DNA of 64,000 nucleotides from assembly GCA_965262665.1 (NCBI GenBank), contig OZ253551.1:770090-834089 (forward strand), written 5' to 3'. Positions 1-8,725 of the stretch are shown here, one piece after another. The notes below the pieces were generated by a model that saw nothing but the letters and a program-made list of their open reading frames with translations, had not been told where the DNA came from and did no database searches. The first letter of the stretch is position 1, and each line of letters opens with the position of its first letter. The position numbers and the translations under genes were made by a program. The DNA comes from CBDBND01 sp965262665 (GTDB taxonomy: Bacteria; Pseudomonadota; Alphaproteobacteria; Rhodospirillales; Rhodospirillaceae).

Positions 1-1407
1 GGCGGCCTTCCCTTAGAAAAAGGCAATGCATTTTCAAATATTCAAGTGCCCAGCATTCTTTTGACCGGTGGTGTTTTTGAAGGTCTCACGCGATTTAACA
101 GAGATGGCAGCATCGCACCCTGGTTGGCGACGGACTGGGAAGCGGTGAATGACCTGACGTGGCGGTTCAAACTCCGCGACGATGTTGTTTTCTCCAACGG
201 CAATCGGTTCGACGCCGGCTCGGTCGTGCACACGGTCAACTATCTTGTCGGACCTGGCCCCCAGACTGAAGGGCTGCGCCGTGACTTTCGCTTTTTATCG
301 GGCGCCAAAACCGTCGACACGTACACAGTAGACATTGAAACCAAGAATCCCGTCCCCATGTTTCCCCGCTACGCCGCCGTGTTGCTTATCGTCGAGCCCG
401 AGGCATGGCAAAGCATGGGAGTTGAGCAATTCAAGTTGACCCCAGTGGGTACCGGTCCGCTCACTATTGAAGACTGGGAACCAGCGCGTTGCATAACCCG
501 CATCAACAGAAGGTCATGGCGGTCGCTCGCCATCGACGGTGTGGATTTTATGGTATTGCCCGACGTGTCTTCGCGCATTCAAGCCATTCTGTCGGATGGT
601 CTTGACGTGGCCTATCAGCTGGCGCCTGAAGACTTTCCCACCATCGAAGGCTATGGCGGCAGCATTGCGTCGGTCAAAGACGGTGCGACGACTACTGTGA
701 TGCTGCAATTCGAAGAAGGCCGGGATACGCCATTGCAAGACGTTCGCGTTCGCCATGCGTTGAACCACGCGGTTGATAAACAAACCATTGTGGATGTTCT
801 GATGGGCGGGCAGACCGTCCTCGCCACCCAGGCGACCGTCCGGGAAGCCTATGGTTACGATCCTGCGTTGAAGCCCTACACTTACGATCCTGACAAGGCT
901 AAAACACTGCTGGCGGAGGCGGGATATGCCGACGGTTTTGACATGACCCTCGAAACCTCAGGCGGAGGCACCAACGGTTGGTTGGTTGTGCAGCGGGTTG
1001 CCGACGATCTCGGGCGTGTTGGTGTCAAGGTTGATATACGTCAGAAACCAGTGATGCGGTTCCTGTTGGATTTTGTTCGTGACCGCATCGACACCGACGC
1101 CTTCACTTTACAATGGGGCTCATACCCGATTCTGGATGCGATTCAGATGACCAACATCAATTCATGCCGCAAGTCATCACCGTGGTATTGCGACCGAACC
1201 ATTCAGCCGGTCATAGAAGCGGCCTGGGTCGAGACGGACCCGGATAAGGCATTGGCGCTCCGGCACCAAGTGATGCGCCATTACCACGACGTTGCACCCT
1301 GCATCTATCTGCATGAGAACATGGCCTTTCAGGGTCTCCACCCGCGCGTCTCAGGGTTTCGTCAGACGTTCGGTTATATCGACTTTGAAAACATCCGCAT
1401 AAGCTGA
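1..1407 (+). CDS. Family-5 ABC transporter substrate-binding protein, 5' end cut by window edge
   Basis: The frame is open from base 1 with no start codon before residue 16, so the N-terminus with its signal peptide lies outside the window; 468 residues are visible and the family usually has about 500-540. It should be a periplasmic receptor for peptides or similar solutes feeding an ABC importer (SBP_bac_5 family). Family hallmarks are visible early on: GGVFEGLTRFNRDG, then APWLATDWE, then WRFKLRDDVVFSNGNRF, followed later by RHALNHAVDKQTIVDVLMGG and a YDPDKAKTLLAEAGY block. The stop is TGA. No permease or ATPase gene follows, because the next gene encodes a Rieske oxygenase, so the rest of the transporter must lie to the left or elsewhere. 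A GTG at 46 is in frame but falls inside the conserved domain and is unlikely to be the start. Confidence 0.9.
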   Translation, partial: GGLPLEKGNAFSNIQVPSILLTGGVFEGLTRFNRDGSIAPWLATDWEAVNDLTWRFKLRDDVVFSNGNRFDAGSVVHTVNYLVGPGPQTEGLRRDFRFLSGAKTVDTYTVDIETKNPVPMFPRYAAVLLIVEPEAWQSMGVEQFKLTPVGTGPLTIEDWEPARCITRINRRSWRSLAIDGVDFMVLPDVSSRIQAILSDGLDVAYQLAPEDFPTIEGYGGSIASVKDGATTTVMLQFEEGRDTPLQDVRVRHALNHAVDKQTIVDVLMGGQTVLATQATVREAYGYDPALKPYTYDPDKAKTLLAEAGYADGFDMTLETSGGGTNGWLVVQRVADDLGRVGVKVDIRQKPVMRFLLDFVRDRIDTDAFTLQWGSYPILDAIQMTNINSCRKSSPWYCDRTIQPVIEAAWVETDPDKALALRHQVMRHYHDVAPCIYLHENMAFQGLHPRVSGFRQTFGYIDFENIRIS

Positions 1408-1488
1408 TTTTGAAGCTCATGGCCTAATCCACAGTCCATTGCGCCGCGTACAAAGTTTGGGAAATAGCCGAAATGCGGTCAGCCCATC

Positions 1489-1529
1489 GTGAGTCCTTTT
1501 GTCAGGCGCTTGAGAGGACTAGGACTCAC
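1489..1529. promoter_or_regulatory. Inverted repeat in the intergenic region upstream of the Rieske gene
   Basis: GTGAGTCC at 1489-1496 is repeated in inverse as GGACTCAC at 1522-1529 with a 25-base spacer, 40 bases before the Rieske start. It could be a hairpin in the leader or a regulator site. No other support. Confidence 0.25.
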
Positions 1530-1568
1530 CTGGAACTACCCTGAACGGCGCAGATTGAGGGAACCATC

Positions 1569-2699
1569 ATGTACATGAACTTTTGGTACGCCGCCGAACT
1601 GAGCGAAAACATCACCGACACACCGGTGAAAGTCCGCATGCTGGGTTTCGATTTCGTTTTGTTCCGCGATTCGGGCGGCGAAGCCCATTGCCTGTCCAAC
1701 GTATGTGTTCACCGCGGCGGGTCTTTGGCTCATGGCAAGATAAAAGGCGACTGCATCGAGTGCCCCTATCACGGCTGGCAGTTCAATGGTGCGAATGGCG
1801 CGTGTATGAAGATTCCGTCCCTTGGTCCTGACGGTAAAATCCCCACCCGGGCAAAGGTCGACTCCTACCCCACGGAAGAACGTTACGGTGTGATCTTCGC
1901 TTTTCTCGGCGACCTGCCCGAAGCCGAGCGGTCGCCAATAATGGATGTCCCTGAATGGGAACGGGACGGCTGGGCCATCACCACTCAGCATGGCGACTGG
2001 GAAGTGAACTACCAACGTTCAACGGAAAACACTTTGGACCCCGCTCACACGGAATTCGTTCATCCCTCCATGGGATATCAGGGTGACCGGGATGACTATG
2101 ACGTGCCCGACTTACAAGTAGTGGACAAGGAATGGGGTACAGGCACCATGACGACATTCGTCTCCCCGGACTTGCCGCACGAAAAAATGAAAGGGCTCAA
2201 GGGGGGAGGACAAATGGAAGCGGGCGCCGGCAACCATGGCCCTTCAACCACGTGGACTTTTCTACACTTCAGCCCGCATGCGTGGGCACATCAGTATAGT
2301 TTTAATACCCCAATCGACGAAAAGACGTTGCGCCGATTTTCTTTTCAGGCTCGCAACTTCAAAATCGAGCCGGAAATGGATGATGTCATCAATGAACGCA
2401 ATGCGGCGGTGTCGGAGCAGGATAGGGTAGTCATTACTCGGCTGGAACCGGTGCTCACTCCCCTTTCGTCCACGGAAGAAGTCATGGTCAAAGCCGACGC
2501 AGTGGTTGTGCGCTTCAGAGAATATTTGAAGGACTGGGAGAACCGGGGTTGGCGCATCGATTCAGCCAAGGTGGAAGCGCTGCGCGACCAAAAAGCGTTT
2601 GTCATTCCAAGCCCGGCCCGGCGTCACTCGAAAGGGTGGGCGATTGAGGCGGCACCGATTGTCGCGCCCGATGTGGCGACTAAGGCCGCCGCTGAGTAG
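1569..2699 (+). CDS. Rieske non-heme iron oxygenase, alpha subunit
   Basis: 376 residues. An N-terminal Rieske [2Fe-2S] domain is shown by CVH (C46, H48) and CPYHGW (C65, H68). The catalytic domain carries ENTLDPAHTEFVH (residues 153-165), the mononuclear iron motif with H160 and H165. This is the layout of single-component-type ring hydroxylases and O-demethylases (VanA or phthalate dioxygenase-like), which take electrons from a separate reductase to hydroxylate or demethylate aromatic and related substrates in the cytoplasm. No ferredoxin or reductase gene lies next to it. ATG 1569 is preceded by a GAGGG ribosome site about 8 bases upstream. A second ATG two codons later is possible. Substrate unknown. 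Confidence 0.93.
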   Translation: MYMNFWYAAELSENITDTPVKVRMLGFDFVLFRDSGGEAHCLSNVCVHRGGSLAHGKIKGDCIECPYHGWQFNGANGACMKIPSLGPDGKIPTRAKVDSYPTEERYGVIFAFLGDLPEAERSPIMDVPEWERDGWAITTQHGDWEVNYQRSTENTLDPAHTEFVHPSMGYQGDRDDYDVPDLQVVDKEWGTGTMTTFVSPDLPHEKMKGLKGGGQMEAGAGNHGPSTTWTFLHFSPHAWAHQYSFNTPIDEKTLRRFSFQARNFKIEPEMDDVINERNAAVSEQDRVVITRLEPVLTPLSSTEEVMVKADAVVVRFREYLKDWENRGWRIDSAKVEALRDQKAFVIPSPARRHSKGWAIEAAPIVAPDVATKAAAE

Positions 2700-2757
2700 A
2701 AATGTAAAGAAAACCTCGTTCGCTTTTGATTAGGCTGTGATGAGAATCACCAACAAG

Positions 2758-2790
2758 AACCCCAAAGTAACGCCTCTAGGGTTTTTGTTT
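2758..2790 (+). terminator. Possible weak Rho-independent terminator after the Rieske gene
   Basis: A five-base stem AACCC (2758-2762) / GGGTT (2779-2783) runs directly into TTTGTTTT. The stem is short and the loop is 16 bases, so support is modest. Confidence 0.35.
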
Positions 2791-2871
2791 TACTCTCAAG
2801 CGTGGTAGTCAAAGCCAACGTAAAAATACTAATACAACTCCTAATAAACGAACCCCCAAGGGACGATTGCC

Positions 2872-4401
2872 ATGCTCATCCGTAATGGTCTTGCCATTTT
2901 CCTCATAGTTCTTTTCTCGATCTCTAGTGTCGTCGCTGACGAACATGAGGACGGTGACAAAGAAAACGGAAAATCAGGCAAGTCCAAGGTCGAAGAAGAA
3001 CCCCAGGCATTCGTCAAGTCATTCACCGGCCGTTTCAATGACCAGCACATTGCATACACGGTGACAGCCGGTGAGACGTTTTTGAAAGACGGCGGCGGCG
3101 AGCCGACAGCCAGCATCTTTACCGTGGCTTATACAAAAGATGGAGAAGACGACCCCACCGCCAGACCGATTTCCTTTGTCTTCAACGGCGGGCCAGGATC
3201 GGCGTCCTTGTGGTTGCACATGGGCGTGTTTGGCCCCAAGCGCGTGGTTGTCCCCAGCGACGGCAGCGATGCCGGCGCTGCGCCCTACGCCATCGAAGAC
3301 AATCCGCTCAGCATTCTCGACGTCACGGACATGGTCTTCATCGACCCCGTCGGTACAGGTTATTCGCACACGCTCGGAGGCACCAAGGGGAAAGAGTTTT
3401 GGGGTTTGCGCGAAGACGCCAGATCCATTGCCGAGTTTATCCGCCTTTACTTGACCAAGAATGGCCGGTGGAATTCGCCCAAATACGTCGCCGGTGAGAG
3501 TTACGGCACCACGCGGGCGGCACAGCTTGTCAATGAACTGCAGCGCACCTTTACCGATGTCGCGTTGAATGGGGTGATCATGATCTCCGCCATTCTCGAT
3601 TTTCATACTGCCGAATTCGCCATGGGCAACCCGCTGCCCTATATCAGCTTTTTGCCGACCTACGCAGCGACCGCCTGGTATCACGATTCTGTAGACAACA
3701 AACCAGTGCAATTGGAAGATTTTGTCGAGGAAGCCCGAGATTTTGCCCTTAACGAATATTCGGTGGCCTTGCTCAAAGGATCCCGTCTTACTGCGGCGGA
3801 GCGGGCAGACGTTGTTCGCAAGTTAGCCCGCTATTCGGGGTTGGATGAAACCTATGTCCGGCAAACCGAACTGCAGATTGGCGATTTCCGCTTCATGAAG
3901 CAGCTGTTGCGCGATCGCGGTTTAACGGTGGGGCGCTTTGATAGCCGCTACATGGGCGAAGACTACGACGATGCGGGTGAGTTTTTTGACAACGATGCCT
4001 CGGCCTATGGTGTAGACGCCGCTTTTGTTGCAGCAGTGAATGACTATCTCACGCGCGTCTTAGAGGTTGAATTCGAGCAGCGCTACAAGATTCTCGACAG
4101 CGAACCTGGACGGAATTGGAATTGGTCAACGACCGAAAGAGGCTGGCCCTCCTACATCAATGTGGCGCCCCATCTCGGCCGGGGTATGCGGGAGAATAAA
4201 GACCTGCGCGCGTTCTTTGCCAATGGCTATTACGACCTGGCAACACCCTTCTTCGCCACGGAGAATTCCGTCGCGGCCAACGGCATCGATGCCGACCGCG
4301 TGGTCATGGCCTATTACGAAGCGGGCCACATGATGTACACCCATGCACCGTCATTGGAAAAGTTGGCACGTGACGTGAGAGCGTTTATCTCCAGTCCTTA
4401 G
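2872..4401 (+). CDS. Secreted S10-family serine carboxypeptidase-like protein
   Basis: 509 residues with an N-terminal hydrophobic signal sequence (about residues 1-22) and a charged low-complexity linker. The peptidase S10 (alpha/beta hydrolase) features are complete: NGGPGSAS oxyanion segment at 105-112, GESYG nucleophile elbow with S210, D455 in NGYYDLATPF and H486 in EAGHMMYTH, which would form the Ser-Asp-His triad. Bacterial S10 proteins are probably periplasmic carboxypeptidases. It stands alone; the next gene is convergent and overlaps it by four bases. The stop is TAG. Confidence 0.93.
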   Translation: MLIRNGLAIFLIVLFSISSVVADEHEDGDKENGKSGKSKVEEEPQAFVKSFTGRFNDQHIAYTVTAGETFLKDGGGEPTASIFTVAYTKDGEDDPTARPISFVFNGGPGSASLWLHMGVFGPKRVVVPSDGSDAGAAPYAIEDNPLSILDVTDMVFIDPVGTGYSHTLGGTKGKEFWGLREDARSIAEFIRLYLTKNGRWNSPKYVAGESYGTTRAAQLVNELQRTFTDVALNGVIMISAILDFHTAEFAMGNPLPYISFLPTYAATAWYHDSVDNKPVQLEDFVEEARDFALNEYSVALLKGSRLTAAERADVVRKLARYSGLDETYVRQTELQIGDFRFMKQLLRDRGLTVGRFDSRYMGEDYDDAGEFFDNDASAYGVDAAFVAAVNDYLTRVLEVEFEQRYKILDSEPGRNWNWSTTERGWPSYINVAPHLGRGMRENKDLRAFFANGYYDLATPFFATENSVAANGIDADRVVMAYYEAGHMMYTHAPSLEKLARDVRAFISSP

Positions 4402-4714
4402 ATCCCCTCGGATCTCTCGGTTGTGGACGTGGACAGACCATCGTTGACAAACAGCGGCGAAGGCCGGCTGGGAAATCTGGTCAATAATCCCGCATCTCTG
4501 ACGGCATAGCGGTAAGACTGGCTGACCGGAACTGAAAGACCGGATTTCAAAACGATTTCGTAAGAGCGGCCGGCTTGCTTGATGCTGTCAATCGCATCCG
4601 TGTTGATCCAGAAAGAGCGGTGAACCTGCAAGCCCGGAAGCCCGCGGACTTCGTTGACGGCATCAGAAAATCGGTAGCGGATGAGTTCTTCGCGCTTGCC
4701 CGAATACACTCTAA
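4398..4714 (-). pseudogene. LytTR regulator, C-terminal half cut off by IS630
   Basis: This minus-strand frame encodes the C-terminal part of a LytTR DNA-binding domain: LQVHRSFWINTDAIDSIK and LSVPVSQSYRYAVRDAGLL are the HRS-x-W-I-N and PVS-R/Q-Y landmarks of the family. The N-terminal half of the same gene lies at 6995-7649 on the same strand, and the 2.28 kb between them is one IS630 element. The frame is open a little into the IS end (to 4778), so a short chimeric protein could be made, but it lacks the membrane anchor. It overlaps the S10 stop codon convergently. Confidence 0.85.
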
Positions 4715-4794
4715 TACCAGCGGTCGTTGAGATTGATTCTCTTTTAGGGATTCCCCACGGCGCAATGATGTGATTCATAGAAAGCCGGCTTTAA

Positions 4795-5487
4795 ATGGAG
4801 GGTTTGGTGTCGGCGAAGATCCCGTTGCGAACGGACTATGACGCGGTCCAAGCGCGGGCCTTGGCGCGCAAAGCGACAGATCCCAATCAGGTGCGCCGCC
4901 TTCTGGCGATTGCGGCGGTTTATGATGACATGAACCGTAGGGATGCGGCGGCGGTTGGCGGCATGGACCGCCAGAGCCTGCGCGACTGGGTGTACCGGTT
5001 CAATCAGGCAGGCCCGAGGGCCTGCACGACCACAAATCTCCCGGCGCGGTTCCGCAGCTGACGGCGGTGGAGAGGGTGGCGTTGGCGGAGATCGTCGAGG
5101 CGGGGCCGGACAGCGACGGCGTCGTGCGCTGGCGCCGGCTCGACCTCAAGGAGGTTATCCGGGACCGCTTCGGGGTGGAGTATCACGAGCGCTCGGTCTC
5201 GCGCCTGCTGCACGATCTCGGCTTCTCGCACATGAGCGTTCGCCGACACCCATGCCATGCCGGCCCATCTCGAAGAGATTAGCCGCACCGTCGCCGACGG
5301 CTCACACGCCGTCCTCCTCATGGACCGCGCCGGCTGGCACACCACCACCGAATTGGAGTTCCCCGACAACATCACGCCGCTGTTCCTGCCGCCCAGATCG
5401 CCGGAGCTGAACCCGGCCGAAAACATCTGGCAGTACCTGCGCCAGACCTACCTGTCGCACCGCGTCTTCGACAGTTACGAAGACATC
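4795..5487 (+). pseudogene. IS630 transposase, 5' part, frameshifted and internally deleted
   Basis: The frame begins with an IS630 helix-turn-helix region (RRLLAIAAVYDDMNRRDAA, then RQSLRDWVYRFNQAG), shifts frame near 5045, continues as VVRWRRLDLKEVIRDRFGVE, loses a block near 5245 that should hold the first catalytic Asp, and resumes with LLMDRAGWHTTTEL and NITPLFLPPRSPELNPAENI (second Asp and Glu). It is then cut by the IS21-like insertion. The last codons of the transposase lie at 6884-6985. Not functional. Confidence 0.88.
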
Positions 5488-5491
5488 TATA

Positions 5492-5537
5492 GCGCGACAA
5501 TCTGAATGAGAGTTGCGCGACAATCTGGATAAGAGTT
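5492..5537 (+). repeat. Two 23-bp terminal tandem repeats of the IS21-like element
   Basis: Units at 5492-5514 and 5515-5537 both begin GCGCGACAATCTG and end AGAGTT, differing at two positions. A related GCGACAATCAGAATTGCG motif sits near 5618. Multiple terminal repeats are typical of IS21-family transposase binding sites. Confidence 0.75.
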
Positions 5538-5788
5538 TTGACGTCGCGACGGAGTGGATAGTTTAGATGTTTCTTCTCGATTGCAAGAGCTTTTGCGCCA
5601 ATTCTGTTTGTCGCGCCGCGACAATCAGAATTGCGCTGTTGGGTTTCAGTGTTGGTGTCAATGAACGCGTAATCGCAGGTCAATGCAGCTGAGATTCCAT
5701 CCATGCTAGTTGGATCGGTTGTGGCCGCGAGCTGGGAGCTCCGCGGGCCACGTTACAGCAAAGGTGCTGTCGGGGTGGATTCGGGAGC

Positions 5789-6643
5789 TCAGTCGGACGT
5801 GGCGTTCTTGGTGGTCGCTCTCGACGCCGGCCGGCCGCGTTTTCGTTTGCTTTCTTCAATCGCGGCACGGCGACGGTAGCTCTCGACGTTCATCTCAAGG
5901 ATCGTGGCACGGTGGCCGTGCGGGCTTTCGATAGCACCGTTCTCATGGGCAACGCCACGGTTGTTGCGGGATGGATCCATCCCGTAATACCGGCAAAGCA
6001 AGCGATAGCGCCCGGTCATGTCCGCCACGTCTTCCTTGCAGCTGTTCCGGCAGGCCGCGGACAAGCTATCGGTGCGGTGTTCGCCAGGCGCGCCGCCCAG
6101 GGACCAGAGCGCGGCCTGCAGCCCCTCGGCCAGGGCCGTGAAGCTCTCGCCGCCAAGAACGACCTGTGCATGAGCAAATCCCGACCAGGGCAGCCGGAAG
6201 TGGTACAGCATGTGATCCAGCGGTTGCCCGGCAATGGTGACGCCAAGAGAGTTCATGGAGGTGAAGTCCGACAGGCCAATCCGGCCCGGCTCGTGTGTCT
6301 GGCGGAATATCACGTCCCGCTCGGGGCCGTATCTTGCGCGCCAGTCACGGATGCGCCGTTCCAGGGTGCGCCGGATACCCGGGTCCAGTTCGGGATGGCG
6401 CCGCATCAGTTCCTGGAGAACGCCCACCGGGCGAACGCCGGCATTGTTCTCCAGCATCGGCACAACCTCGGAGTCAAAAATATCGGCCAGCGGGTCTGGA
6501 CGCCGCCGTCCCCGCGGGGCTTTCTTTTGCGAGGGAAGTGTCGGATCCCGCTTGATCCTGTAGCCGGTGGCAGCACTGAAACCTGCCTTCGCGGCGGCTA
6601 CTTCAGTGGCGCTGGTTTTCCTGTGTTTCATGAAAGACCTCAT
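5789..6643 (-). pseudogene. IstA-IstB deletion fusion of the IS21-like element
   Basis: From ATG 6643 the protein begins as an IstA transposase (MRSFMKHRKTSATEVAAAKA; later FRQTHEPGRIGLSDFTSMNS, LDHMLYHFRLPWSGFAHA and NRGVAHENGAIESPHGH). At the HGH motif it switches, without losing frame, to ILEMNVESYRRRAAIEESKR. That sequence is the C-terminal tail of IstB, the ATPase partner. The deletion therefore removed the end of istA and nearly all of istB. The Walker motifs of IstB and the last IstA segment are absent, so autonomous transposition is not expected. The frame is open further upstream, but ATG 6643 matches known IstA starts. Confidence 0.82.
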
Positions 6644-6883
6644 CTGGTGATCAGTTACATGGCGGCCGGGCCCCTCGCGCTCCTCTATCGAGAATATCGC
6701 GAGACCATTACCGACCGGCCGCAATCGCCAAAAGAGGACAGGCAAAATTTCTATCCGGCGGCCTTCAACTACAATCGGACTACGCCCTTTTTGCGTTAAC
6801 GGCCGCCACTTCTGCCTCTCCACACGGGACTCTCAACTTGTTTGTCGCGCTGCTGTCACCTTGATTGCCGCGAAATAGACATC

Positions 6884-6985
6884 GTCGATGCGGCATGCCA
6901 CGCCTGGAACAAGCTCATCGACAAGCCCTCGAAAATCATGTCGATTGGTATGCGCAAATGGGCACACGAAGGTCAAATTCAATGA
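6884..6985 (+). pseudogene. IS630 transposase, last 33 codons beyond the nested element
   Basis: Reads VDAACHAWNKLIDKPSKIMS, then IGMRKWAHEGQIQ and TGA, the C-terminal signature of this IS630 group. It continues in sense from SYEDI at the 5' part, confirming that the IS21-like element split one transposase gene. Confidence 0.85.
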
Positions 6986-6994
6986 CCGTTGGTA

Positions 6995-7649
6995 TGAGGT
7001 AATGATCCTCAGCCTGTAGCGCCCAGATCTCAGCATCCGGACCGAGGGTCATGCGTTTAGTGAATTCCGGTGGTTCGGCTGGATCACTGCCGTCAGTTTG
7101 ATCAGCGCGACCCACGGATTGTGCGTGATGGCCATAGCGCGGCACACCGAGGCTGTGGGCATAGATCAGGTTCACCACCAACCAGATCAGTATGGGCATG
7201 GCGATCACGCTTGCATAAGCGAATACAAATTCCTCCCATCCCATACCCTCTGGAAAAGAAATATCTGGCCGGGCTTCAGGCGCCATGCTACCGGTCACAT
7301 CTCTGACCACCACGCGCAAGGGGCGGGTCACTACTACACCGACGACACCCCCCAAAATCAAAATGAGCCATAGCGGCGCCAGCCGAGGTCGCATTAGCAA
7401 AGCAACAAGACGGGAACCCACATCAAAGGCGATCCACAAGGTGAAAAAATTAACCACCCACTCAAACAGGGATACGGCCAACGGATAGTTGGTGGCGTAA
7501 CCTGCGCGGTACCAGTCCAAGACGGACCCGATGGCCAAGGGAATGACCACATAAAGAATGAGAATCTGGCGGCCGTCCATGCCTGGAAACAACCGCTCGG
7601 CCACGGCATCAGCCCAATCCCCAACCTTTTCTTTTGCTGTTGGCGCCAT
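6995..7649 (-). pseudogene. LytTR regulator, N-terminal membrane half
   Basis: Starts at ATG 7649. The visible protein has four predicted membrane helices (around GRQILILYVVIPLAIGSVL, LFEWVVNFFTLWIAFDVG, LAPLWLILILGGVVGVVV and FAYASVIAMPILIWLVVNLI), then a linker and the first strand of a LytTR domain ending EIWALQAEDHYL. Codons beyond that read into the IS630 end. Its remainder is at 4398-4714. In intact form this would be a membrane-anchored LytTR transcription factor, a type common in alphaproteobacteria. It is transcribed away from the DUF1838 gene at 7871, a plausible target, but this is inference. Confidence 0.85.
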
Positions 7650-7808
7650 AGGATGGAGAGACCCCGTCCCTGTTCTTTTTTCTGTTCGATTCCGGACTAT
7701 CAGAGAGTCTCTTAGCCAAATGCGGGGCTGTCAACGTACCGCCGGATACGGTCCATTCGCGACAGAGGGGCCAAATGACGACATGGCGATGGGATTGGCG
7801 ACAAAGGC

Positions 7809-7834
7809 CGGATTGGCTTTACCAATTGGTTTAA
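7809..7834. promoter_or_regulatory. Direct repeat in the LytTR/DUF1838 divergent intergenic region
   Basis: ATTGGCTTTA (7812-7821) and ATTGGTTTAA (7825-7834) form a 13-base-period direct repeat in the 220-bp divergent region. LytTR factors bind paired direct repeats, but spacing and sequence do not prove a site. Confidence 0.2.
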
Positions 7835-7870
7835 ATAAGGACCACGCGAGGAAATTTGGAGAGATCAGAC

Positions 7871-8701
7871 ATGACAGAGGCTCTATCCCGCCGGCAATCC
7901 TTTACGGGTCTAGGATTGCTAGGTTTGTCCGGACTGGCATCGACCCTGCCTGATACAGCGCAAGCGGCCGACCTCCCGGACCTATCAACGCCAATGGGCA
8001 ATCTGACCAATCTGTTGAGGATGTCGGCGAGCCTCGATCCCGAGGATTGTCCTTGGTACTACAACGGCACCATTTTCGGCATTGTTGGTGAAGAAGCACC
8101 CCGCCCGCTGTACACGTTCCGTGGCATGGAGATTTACCAGACAAAAAAACTTGAGGAAGGAAAGTATTTCTTCACCGGTGGAACAGTATCCTTCATTACC
8201 GATCTTGAGTCTGGTGACTGGCTGTACAAGTTCCAAAATCCTTACACGGGGAAAACCAATGACGTTCCCGCAGCCGTTCAGGGCCACAACCCCGAGCGGG
8301 GCTTTCATTATTCTGTGAACGGCGTTGAACCTAATTGGGCCGCTGATAAAATTCCCGATAAGCCGCTAAAGCTCTGGTGGACCGCCGCCGGTGACTATGT
8401 CTGGCTTCACAATGAAACGGTTTATCCACCCGGTTTGCCCCAACCACGCAAACAGCGTCAAACCAATTTCGCAAGACGGGATCATTTCACCGACCCATCC
8501 GTGCGCAAAATTCCTTCCATGTTTTCTTCTACGTTCTTCTCACCTTGGCCGCGTTGGATGGAAATGGGTGACCGCCCGGGGCATACCATCTGGCACGCTT
8601 CGGGAGCCAAGTTAAATTCGGTGGAGGATTTGCCGCCTGACTATTATGCGAGGATCAAATCCGAACACCCAGATCGTATGACCGCCATTCCAGAAGCTTA
8701 A
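7871..8701 (+). CDS. Tat-exported DUF1838 family protein
   Basis: 276 residues from ATG 7871. The frame is open to a TTG at 7856, but GGAGAG about 10 bases upstream and a proper signal peptide favour 7871. The N-terminus has a twin-arginine motif SRRQSF followed by GLGLLGLSGLAS and a cleavage region TAQAAD, so export by the Tat pathway is expected. The rest matches DUF1838 in layout (NPYTGKTNDVP; LKLWWTAAGDYVWLHNE; SSTFFSPWPRWMEMG). The function of the family is unknown. A second DUF1838 gene starts 25 bases downstream, so the two are probably co-transcribed. Confidence 0.85.
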   Translation: MTEALSRRQSFTGLGLLGLSGLASTLPDTAQAADLPDLSTPMGNLTNLLRMSASLDPEDCPWYYNGTIFGIVGEEAPRPLYTFRGMEIYQTKKLEEGKYFFTGGTVSFITDLESGDWLYKFQNPYTGKTNDVPAAVQGHNPERGFHYSVNGVEPNWAADKIPDKPLKLWWTAAGDYVWLHNETVYPPGLPQPRKQRQTNFARRDHFTDPSVRKIPSMFSSTFFSPWPRWMEMGDRPGHTIWHASGAKLNSVEDLPPDYYARIKSEHPDRMTAIPEA

Positions 8702-8725
8702 AGACTTTCAGAGGAGACCACCCCC

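Larger units (their letters stand above)
5488..6876 (-). mobile_element. IS21-like element, internally deleted, nested in the IS630
   Basis: It is bounded by a 7-bp direct duplication AGACATC (5481-5487 and 6877-6883). The ends are imperfect inverted repeats: TATAGCGCGACAATC at the left and, on the other strand, ATTTCGCGGCAATCA at the right. Two 23-bp tandem repeats lie just inside the left end, as is common in IS21 ends. At 1389 bp it is about half the length of a full istA-istB element. Its only gene is an istA-istB deletion fusion. Confidence 0.8.
4717..6992 (+). mobile_element. IS630-family element inserted in the LytTR gene (hosts a nested IS21-like element)
   Basis: The ends are inverted repeats: the left end reads CCAGCGGTCGTTGAG from 4717, and the right end reads CCAACGGTCATTGAA on the other strand from 6992. 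Both ends are bordered by TA (4715-4716 and 6993-6994), the usual IS630 target duplication. About 115 bp of the same right end recur as a solo remnant at 13799-13912. Joining the flanks rebuilds a LytTR domain, although removing the IS with one TA leaves a one-base frame discrepancy, so a small change at the junction is likely. Confidence 0.85.
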
